NCBI RefSeq assembly: GCF_009380135.2
Contig: NZ_WHUT02000020.1
Span: forward strand, 1-49,301
Reading direction: 5' to 3'
DNA length: 49,301 bases
Source: Fertoeibacter niger
GTDB taxonomy: Bacteria > Pseudomonadota > Alphaproteobacteria > Rhodobacterales > Rhodobacteraceae
Shown: positions 26,101-32,408 of the stretch, in pieces
How positions within the stretch are numbered: position 1 is the stretch's first letter
How the letters are laid out: every line of letters begins with the position of its first letter
Program-made: the position numbers and the translations under genes
The notes under the pieces: generated by a model
What the model was told of the DNA's origin: nothing
Database searches by the model: none
Seen by the model: only the letters and a program-made list of their open reading frames with translations

Positions 26101-28779
26101 TCATTTCAAACCCGTCGCGCGGAACTCAGGCCGACCCTCGGACCGGCTGAAATCGACCATCGTGATGTTCTCGCCGGAATGGCTGAGGTGCGGCGACTGC
26201 CGTCGCTGAAGCCGCGACAGGACCGAAAAGGTTACCTGTTCCCGAACATAGGCCTCAAACTCTCGGATGGTGACCCGACCGTCTGCGTCGCCTTTTTCAT
26301 CAGCCTCTCCATAGAGCCCGCGCAGAGCAAAATAGCTCAGCGCGCTGTGCTTTTCGGTATCCAGCCAACTGGCATATTGCGGCTCGTCAAAGGCCGTTGC
26401 GCTGATCACCGTCAGGTTGGCCGTCACCAAAGGTTCGGCAAAGCCGACGCCGAACGGCGAGGCCTGCGGAACAACCGGACCGGCGTGCGACAGGCCCGAA
26501 AAGCAGGCATCGAGGATCAGCGTCACTTGTGGCACCTGAAGCGCCGCCAACCGGTCCGTCAGGTCGGACAGGGCCATGCCGCCGAGCGCCGGGTTGGCGC
26601 CGGACACGTCCACCGGCAGCACATAGGGGATCGGCCTGCCATCGCGGTCGAAACCCGGTGCGCCATGGCCGATATAGACGACAAAGATCTCGTCCACGAA
26701 CTCGGCGAGGCTGTCGAGCAGGCCCGGCACCTGATCCGATCCGAACAGCTCCTGGAATTCGACGGACCCCACCTCCTTGCGCAGGATCACCTTCTGCGGA
26801 TCGAAGCCCATCACTTCTGTGAACAGGGTGTAAAAGGCGTCGGCATCGTTATGGGCATATGCGACCTCGGGCGCGCCGCGGGTATAGGTGCGGTTGCCGA
26901 TGATAAGAGCGAGCGCGCGGGGGCGCGGCGTGGCGGTGAACGGCGGTTCCGGCGGCCAGAATTGCCGGTCGAGCGGCCAGAGCCGGGCAATGCCATCCCC
27001 GCCACCTGTCAGCATCGACCGGCCATCAGGCGCAAAGGCCACGGCATTTAGCGGCAGCAGGTGATCGAAGCGCGCAAGCTCCTGCCCCGTCGCGGCGTCC
27101 CACAGCCGGGCGATTTTGTCATAGCTTCCGGTCAGCACCTGCCGCCCGTCCGGGCTGAAGGCGACGGAGCTGACGTCGCCCCCCTGCCCGGTGAAGCGCC
27201 GCACCTCCTCCCCCGTCGCGGCGTCCCACAGTCGGGCGGTGCTGTCCAAGGTCAGAACCTGCCGCCCGTCCGGGCTAAAGGCGACGGAGTTGATCCAGCC
27301 CCCATGCCCGGTGAAGCGCCTGACCTCCGCCCCCGTGGCGGCATCCCACAGCCGGGCTGTGTCATCAATGCCCCCGGTCAGCACCTGCCGCCCGTCCGGG
27401 CTGAAGGCGACGGTGCGGACGCCGTTGCCATGCCCGGTGAAGCGCCTGACCTCCGCCCCCGTGGCGGCATCCCACAGCCGGGCTGTGTCATCAATGCCCC
27501 CGGTCAGCACCTGCCGCCCGTCCGGGCTGAAGGCGACGGTGCGGACGTCGTTGCCATGCCCGGTGAAGCGCCTGACCTCCGCCCCCGTGTCGTCATCCCA
27601 CAGCCGGGCGGTGTGGTCATCGCTCCCGGTCAGAACGTGCCGCCCGTCCGGGCTGATGGCGACGGAGTTGATCCAGCCCCCATGCCCGGTGAAGCGCCGG
27701 ACCTCCTCCCCCGTGGCGGCATCCCACAGCCGGGCTGTGTCATCAATGCCCCCGGTCAGCACCTGCCGCCCGTCCGGGCTGAAGGCGACGGAGTTGATCC
27801 AGCCCCCATGCCCGGTGAAGCGCCGGACCTCCTCCCCCGTGGCGACGTCCCACAGCCGGGCGGTGTCGTCATCGCTCCCGGTCAGAACGTGCCGCCCGTC
27901 CGGGCTGAAGGCGACGGAGTTGATCCAGCCCCCATGCCCGGTGAAGCGCCGGACCTCCACCCCCGTGGCGGCGTCCCACAGCCGGGCGGTGTCGTCATAG
28001 CTCCCGGTAAGCACTTGCCACCCATCTGGGCTGAATGCGACGGAGTTGATCCCGTTCTCGTGCCCGGTAAAGCGGCGGACCTCTAACCCCGTCGCGGCGT
28101 CCCACATCCGGGCGGTGTTGTCCCAGCTTCCAGTCAGCACCTGCCTCCCGTCCGGACTGAAGGCGACAGAGGTGACAGTGCCCCCATGCCCGGCAAGGCG
28201 CAGGACCCCCGCCCCCGTGGCGGCGTCCCACAGCCGGGCGGTGTCATCACCGCCCCCAGTCAGCACCTGCCGCCCGTCCGGGCTGAAGGCGACGGACATG
28301 ACAAAACTCTTGTGCCCGGTGAAGCGCCGGACCTCTGCCCCCGTAGCGGCGTCCCACAGCCGGGCGGTGTCATCACCGCCCCCAGTCAGCACCTGCCGCC
28401 CGTCCGGACTGAAGGCGACGGACCACACGACGTTCCCATGCCCGGTGAAGCGCCGGACCTCTGCACCCGATGCGGCGTCCCACAGCCGGGCGGTATCGTC
28501 ATCGCTCCCGGTCAGCACCTGCCGCCCGTCCGGGCTGAAGGCGACGGAGCGGACACCGCCCCCATGCCCGCTGAAGCGCTGGATTTCTGCCCCCTTCGCG
28601 GCGTCCCAAAGTCGAGCGGTGCCGTCACTACCCCCAGCCAGGATCGTCTTCCCCTCGGCGCCATAAGTGACGGCGTTGACAGGCCCGGTATGCCCCACGA
28701 ACAGGGTCGGCGGGGTCGCTTGGGCATTCGCCGCCGCGGCAAGGACCAAGGCGAACAGGGCAACTATGACACGCAGCAT
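26101..28779 (-). CDS. exported 14-blade WD40-caspase 5 (peptidase C14)
   Basis: 892 residues from ATG 28779, chosen because MLRVIVALFALVLAAAANAQ is a clean signal; the frame opens 12 codons earlier. Fourteen WD40 blades of mostly 42 residues follow, enough for two seven-bladed propellers. Blades 6-11 are almost identical, and blade 12 is about two residues short. The caspase domain has His705 (YIGHGAPG) and Cys759 (ILDACFSG). A GDADGRVTIREF loop lies where the others have an EF-hand-like loop. It is second in the leftward series, after the 28885 gene. The repeat identity implies recent expansion, and length may vary between strains. Confidence 0.88.
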   Translation of the reverse strand: MLRVIVALFALVLAAAANAQATPPTLFVGHTGPVNAVTYGAEGKTILAGGSDGTARLWDAAKGAEIQRFSGHGGGVRSVAFSPDGRQVLTGSDDDTARLWDAASGAEVRRFTGHGNVVWSVAFSPDGRQVLTGGGDDTARLWDAATGAEVRRFTGHKSFVMSVAFSPDGRQVLTGGGDDTARLWDAATGAGVLRLAGHGGTVTSVAFSPDGRQVLTGSWDNTARMWDAATGLEVRRFTGHENGINSVAFSPDGWQVLTGSYDDTARLWDAATGVEVRRFTGHGGWINSVAFSPDGRHVLTGSDDDTARLWDVATGEEVRRFTGHGGWINSVAFSPDGRQVLTGGIDDTARLWDAATGEEVRRFTGHGGWINSVAISPDGRHVLTGSDDHTARLWDDDTGAEVRRFTGHGNDVRTVAFSPDGRQVLTGGIDDTARLWDAATGAEVRRFTGHGNGVRTVAFSPDGRQVLTGGIDDTARLWDAATGAEVRRFTGHGGWINSVAFSPDGRQVLTLDSTARLWDAATGEEVRRFTGQGGDVSSVAFSPDGRQVLTGSYDKIARLWDAATGQELARFDHLLPLNAVAFAPDGRSMLTGGGDGIARLWPLDRQFWPPEPPFTATPRPRALALIIGNRTYTRGAPEVAYAHNDADAFYTLFTEVMGFDPQKVILRKEVGSVEFQELFGSDQVPGLLDSLAEFVDEIFVVYIGHGAPGFDRDGRPIPYVLPVDVSGANPALGGMALSDLTDRLAALQVPQVTLILDACFSGLSHAGPVVPQASPFGVGFAEPLVTANLTVISATAFDEPQYASWLDTEKHSALSYFALRGLYGEADEKGDADGRVTIREFEAYVREQVTFSVLSRLQRRQSPHLSHSGENITMVDFSRSEGRPEFRATGLK
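26965..28700 (-). repeat. 126-bp tandem repeats coding WD40 blades
   Basis: The DNA of caspase 5 repeats with a 126-bp period, one per 42-residue blade. Units between about 27240 and 28060 differ by only a few bases; for example, the units starting near 27680 and 27806 share nearly the whole sequence. Such identity points to recent unequal exchange or gene conversion. Confidence 0.8.
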
Positions 28780-28884
28780 GACAGGGCTCCGATCTGAAGT
28801 CATTTGGCGGCACAATGGCCGGTGCCGCTCCTTTCAGGCAAGGAAAAGGGCCGGTATCACCGGCCCTTTCACGATCGTGTGAGA

Positions 28885-29832
28885 TCAACGCGTGACGGGC
28901 ACCCGCCGTTTCTCGACTTCGATCCGGTTGTCGGTCACAGCCACCCGCGCGTCGGTGTCCAGAATCTCGGTCATCAGCCGCAGGTTGCGGTTCAGCCGCG
29001 CCGCATCCGAGCAGGTCTCGTACCAGTAGTCCGACTGGACCGTGTCAGTGCGCAGCGGTCGGTGATGGTCGTAACCCTTGAACGATACCAGATACTCCTC
29101 GATCCGGGTCAGTTCCGAGGGCTCGAAGCCGCGGAACTGCAGCGTGTAGGCCTGGGTCAACCCGTCGCACACCTCTGCCTGTGCGGCCGAGGTGACGGTC
29201 TGGCCTGCCTCCGGCACTACGCTCGCCGCGCCGACAGTGCCGCTGCCCTCGGTCGCGACCGGGGAGATCGAGTCGAGCCGCGACGCCAATTCCGCGCCGA
29301 CATCGGCCGCCACCCGGCGCGCCTGATCGCCCACATGTTCGATCACGCAGTCGCGGTCGCAGTTGACCGGCAGGGGCGGCAGATCGCCTGGGCCGTAGCT
29401 CACCTCATAGGCGCCAAGGAAGGCACCGTTGTTGACCTCGAGAATTCGCCCGTCGATCCGCACCCGCAGATCGACGATGTCGGCATACTGGTTCTTCTCG
29501 GTCGAGGCGTAGATCTGGAACACCGTGATGGCGTCGATCGGCGCGGACACCCGACGGGCGACGCTGATGAGTTCCGCATCGTTGCGGCGGGTCCGATGCG
29601 GATCGGTGATGTCCATGCTGACTGCCGTCTCGTCATAGACGCGGAAGCCCTTGGCCTGCATTTCGCTTGCAATCGCGCGCTCGACCCGGTTGAAAATGCG
29701 CGAATTGCGCGGGATCGTGTCTTGGTCAGCATCCTCGCTGACAATCAGCAGGTTCGGCTGTTCGCCCGCAAAGACCGGCATGCACGTGCCAAGCGCAGTT
29801 GCGGCGGCGAGGATCAGTTTCAACGTGTTCAT
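28885..29832 (-). CDS. exported protein, paralogue of the 19079 gene
   Basis: 315 residues with signal peptide MNTLKLILAAATALGTCMPV, cut near VFAG. It shares EDADQDTIPRNSRIF, FRVYDETAVSMDITDP, CDRDCVIEHVGDQARRVAAD and TVQSDYWYETC with the 19079-19987 protein, but has an extra insertion of about 15 residues (VATEGSGTVGAASVV) in the middle. Function unknown. It stands first in the leftward array, 105 bases upstream of caspase 5, just as its paralogue stands upstream of caspase 3. The duplicated 'exported protein then WD-caspase' pair suggests each caspase has its own partner. Confidence 0.7.
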   Translation of the reverse strand: MNTLKLILAAATALGTCMPVFAGEQPNLLIVSEDADQDTIPRNSRIFNRVERAIASEMQAKGFRVYDETAVSMDITDPHRTRRNDAELISVARRVSAPIDAITVFQIYASTEKNQYADIVDLRVRIDGRILEVNNGAFLGAYEVSYGPGDLPPLPVNCDRDCVIEHVGDQARRVAADVGAELASRLDSISPVATEGSGTVGAASVVPEAGQTVTSAAQAEVCDGLTQAYTLQFRGFEPSELTRIEEYLVSFKGYDHHRPLRTDTVQSDYWYETCSDAARLNRNLRLMTEILDTDARVAVTDNRIEVEKRRVPVTR

Positions 29833-30000
29833 TTAGTGCTCCTGTCTGGTTATCCGGGCCTCCTTTTGGCCCTCATGGACAGAATGGAAAGGACAGGGCA
29901 GGATTCGACCTCTGAACGTTGAGCTGCCGCCGAAAATCGGAAAGCAACTGTCGTGCGACGATCAAAATGAGAGTCGTGCGTCAATCTGGATGAGGTAGTG

Positions 30001-30056
30001 TCGCGGGTTTTGGAACGCCGGGAGGGTGAAGCCCGAACGGGGCTCCAACACCCGCG
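30001..30056. repeat. imperfect 14-bp inverted repeat
   Basis: TCGCGGGTTTTGGA (30001-30014) and TCCAACACCCGCGA (30043-30056) pair with one mismatch around about 28 bases. It could be an IS end or an RNA hairpin; nothing else identifies it. Confidence 0.35.
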
Positions 30057-30507
30057 ACGGCCAGATCTGAGGGTTCTGGAGGACGCGATGACGGCAGCAA
30101 AGCGAGACAAGCCCGGAGACATCATGTTGAATCTGCAGCGTGGCCGCGACCCGGATTCAAACTGAACGAGAGCAGCCGGACAGGTTCGTTCGCTTCGCTC
30201 AAAAATTCGCTGCCGGAACGGGATGATGCGGGTTCACGGCCCGATCCGCCCAGTTCCACGCATTTCCGCGAGCGCGACCACAGATCGGTAGAAAAAAACT
30301 TGTCCAAGGGGCAAAATCAGGCGATCTTGCCGTCACGCGGAAGTCCACCTCAGGGATTTCAGCGTACTGCTTTTCGGGCGGGGGACCCTATTTCGCGGTC
30401 CGCTTGAGTTCCGAGCTGTCTAGGTTCCTGAGCCCTGAACTTGCGTGGGCAGACCCAGTTTTTTTTGTTTTGCCCGACCCTAAGGTGATCAAGCGACATC
30501 CCGCCAC

Positions 30508-30897
30508 GTGGCCACGGTGACCCACTTCACTACTTTTACTTGGGCATTCGCGATCGTCGCCTCGATTTCCGTCTTGTCACTTCTAGCCGCTGCCAGCAAC
30601 TGCATGGCAATCAAGGCCGCTCTCGCCACTGTCAGTCGGCAAATGGTATCGGTCGCCGCAACCTTTCCTATGGCAACACCTGATCTGGCGGGCTTCCTCG
30701 CTTGGTCAACAGCGACCTATGGAGATGGCAGTGACGGACCAGACCCGGCTCTGCACGTCAGCTTTAGTTGTGGTGGGGTTACTCGCTGGATGTCAGGATC
30801 CGACAACTCGATGGAGGTCGCCGGGAATTCCTTCCTGTTGGGCTTCCAACGCGCTGACCTTGAGACCGAAGTCCTTCGTAAAGGCTGCGGCCTGTGA
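30508..30897 (+). CDS. doubtful small hydrophobic protein
   Basis: A 129-codon frame starting at GTG 30508, with a hydrophobic N-terminus (WAFAIVASISVLSLLAAASN) and an ordinary tail. Its stop overlaps (GTGA) the earliest possible start of the carboxypeptidase-like gene at 30894, which is the only positive evidence. No ribosome-binding site or family was seen. It may be a chance frame. Confidence 0.22.
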   Translation: MATVTHFTTFTWAFAIVASISVLSLLAAASNCMAIKAALATVSRQMVSVAATFPMATPDLAGFLAWSTATYGDGSDGPDPALHVSFSCGGVTRWMSGSDNSMEVAGNSFLLGFQRADLETEVLRKGCGL

Positions 30898-31019
30898 CTG
30901 TGCGGAAGAAACATGGATCAGCCGATGCAACGCCGATCGATGGCGTTTCATCCGGCGCCGCTTCGGATTGCAAACCATTGGCCCGAACCTTCAATACAGG
31001 TTACCGGGGCCTGAGATGC

Positions 31020-31847
31020 ATGATCCCGGGATTGCTCCTGTTTGTCTCCCTGCTGATCGGATCGGCTGTTCACGCCGACGATCCGTCCTTTGTGGTCGTC
31101 GACGCACGGGATGGAAACACCCTGATCGCCCACAATGCCGACAAGCCCAAGCCGCCCGGCGCCATCATGCAGGTCATGACCCTGTTCGTAGCCTGGTCAT
31201 TGGCGGAAGCTGGTGAGTTGGACCTGGACGCGAGCACGACGATTTCGGCTCGCGCCCAAATGGAGCCCCCCCTTCGGATCGGGCTGAAAGCCGGTCAAGT
31301 TGTTCCTTTCCGCAGGTTGATCGAATTTGTTGCGGGTCAACGGTCCAACGACGCCGCAACTGCGCTGGCAGAAGGGATTTCCGGCTCGGTCGATGCATTT
31401 GCGCGGCGGATGAATGACATGGCAAACCTGATGTGCCTAACAAACTCGCACTTCCTCGCCAACTATGGGCTTGCCCGCCCCGGCCAGATCACGACCGCGC
31501 AGGATGCGGCGATCATCGCGCGCCATCTGCTTCATCGCTTTCCCGAGAACTTGCCGCTCTTTGCGGTGCCCGGAGTCAAACATGACGGCGTCACGCGTCG
31601 AAACATTCTGAGTACTGTAAGGCCCGACCTCGACGGCTTTACCACCATGTATACCTTGGAGGCCGGGCACGGCGGTGTGTTTACAGTCGAGCGGAACGGG
31701 GTACGCCTGATCGTCGTGATCATGGGCGCGTCAGACCCGGCGATGCGGCGCCGAATGCTTGGCGATCTGCTGGACCAGGGCTTTGCTGCAGCCAAACCAA
31801 TCGTTCCGGTGGCACCTCCCCGGCTCGATGGATGTCCGATGTCATGA
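31020..31847 (+). CDS. S11 DD-carboxypeptidase-like protein lacking catalytic residues
   Basis: 275 residues from ATG 31020, which opens a signal-like segment (MIPGLLLFVSLLIGSAVHAD); the frame also allows a GTG at 30894. The fold of peptidase S11 (PBP5/DacF type) is clear: VVVDARDGNTLIAHNADKP, ISARAQMEPPLRIGLKAGQ, DAATALAEGI and LTNSHFLANYGL. The active-site motifs are gone: SxxK is AIMQ (Ala48, Gln51), SxN reads RSN (108-110) and KTG reads TTM (208-210). Family members trim D-Ala from peptidoglycan stem peptides; this one should be unable to and may bind muropeptides or be decaying. The intact frame argues for retained non-catalytic function. Confidence 0.75.
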   Translation: MIPGLLLFVSLLIGSAVHADDPSFVVVDARDGNTLIAHNADKPKPPGAIMQVMTLFVAWSLAEAGELDLDASTTISARAQMEPPLRIGLKAGQVVPFRRLIEFVAGQRSNDAATALAEGISGSVDAFARRMNDMANLMCLTNSHFLANYGLARPGQITTAQDAAIIARHLLHRFPENLPLFAVPGVKHDGVTRRNILSTVRPDLDGFTTMYTLEAGHGGVFTVERNGVRLIVVIMGASDPAMRRRMLGDLLDQGFAAAKPIVPVAPPRLDGCPMS

Positions 31848-32053
31848 TACTGGCAGCCCCAGTAGAAAATGCACCGTCAGGACGATCTTCTGGCTCTGCT
31901 GGATCAAGTTCGGGACGAGATAGCGCCCGAGGGAGCTTACCAAGTTGCAAATCAGCCTCCGGCCCGATTGAGCGCGGCCTTGAGCGGTTTTGGCGCGGTC
32001 GGCGTCCTGTCAGGCTACTATCCAACTGGATTCGCTGCGGTATTGGCGCTTTT

Positions 32054-32072
32054 GTTGACCTATTGTTGACCT
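32054..32072. repeat. dispersed 18-base repeat GTTGACCTATTGTTGACC
   Basis: The sequence GTTGACCTATTGTTGACC occurs at 32054, 32326 and 49090, always near the element ends. It contains two direct GTTGACC half sites 11 bases apart, as expected for an integrase arm-type or accessory-protein site. This entry stands for all three copies. Confidence 0.5.
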
Positions 32073-32136
32073 GGAATGCGGACATGCAAAAGGCCCGCGG
32101 TGAGGCGGGGCGTATGGTATTGATAACTATAAGGAA

Positions 32137-32185
32137 TTTGGTTGCGGGGGCAGGATTTGAACCTGCGGCCTTCAGGTTATGAGCC
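32137..32185 (-). repeat. left attachment repeat (3' part of tRNA-fMet)
   Basis: These 49 bases are identical to 49173-49221, the 3' part of the initiator tRNA-Met including CCA, T-arm and anticodon arm up to the anticodon stem. After 32185 the sequence diverges, so only the 3' part is present. Integrases that enter at tRNA 3' ends leave this pattern. The two copies bound a 17-kb element. Confidence 0.85.
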
Positions 32186-32408
32186 CCATCTCCCGGAAAA
32201 ACGGCCACCCTTTGATTTCAAAGGGTTACGCGATAACCCCTTGAACTGGCGCCGCTTTCTAGCCGCATCGCACCGCAGCCAACCGCAGCGGACGGGTCCA
32301 AACGGGGAACGAGGTAGTTAGACAGGTTGACCTATTGTTGACCCGTTCCTTCTTTTCACAACACGCCCGGAACTGCTGAAAGTGAGCTGCAATCCGTTCC
32401 AGCGGCGC

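Larger units (their letters stand above)
29833..31019. other. mostly non-coding region after the caspase block
   Basis: About 1.2 kb with no secure gene. It should include the promoter of the leftward array just right of 29832. A hairpin-forming repeat lies at 30001-30056, and a weak remnant that might be an IS left end (MTAAKRDKPGDIM at 30088) follows. Two weak frames are described at 30508; another from 30719 carries a lipobox-like LVVVGLLAGC but soon becomes unconvincing. Confidence 0.4.
31848..32408. other. junction region at the left end of the prophage element
   Basis: Contains a short frame at 31869-32069 (MHRQDDLLALLDQVRDEIAP...) that looks like the start of a gene cut off near 31960. 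It also has two copies of an 18-base repeat (32054 and 32326), a tRNA-type terminator copy (about 32093-32110) and the left attachment repeat (32137-32185). From 32186 to 32408 there is no gene; GGGTTA-CGCGA-TAACCC at 32223-32239 is a small inverted repeat. Confidence 0.5.

Noticed and set aside
26965-28700. CRISPR array
   Set aside because: The repeats are continuous 126-bp coding units without spacers and translate to WD40 blades.
27061-28797. Long plus-strand frames with regular PGEAPDLCPRGGVPQPGG-type repeats opposite caspase 5
   Set aside because: The regular repeats are only the antisense of the 126-bp WD40 units; no ribosome-binding site, and similar antisense frames occur opposite every caspase here.
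29880-30120. Complete IS element after the caspase block
   Set aside because: There is an inverted repeat and a short possible transposase start, but no transposase body and no matching right end.
32137-32185. A second tRNA gene
   Set aside because: Only the 3' part is present; the 5' half needed for a cloverleaf is absent after 32185.
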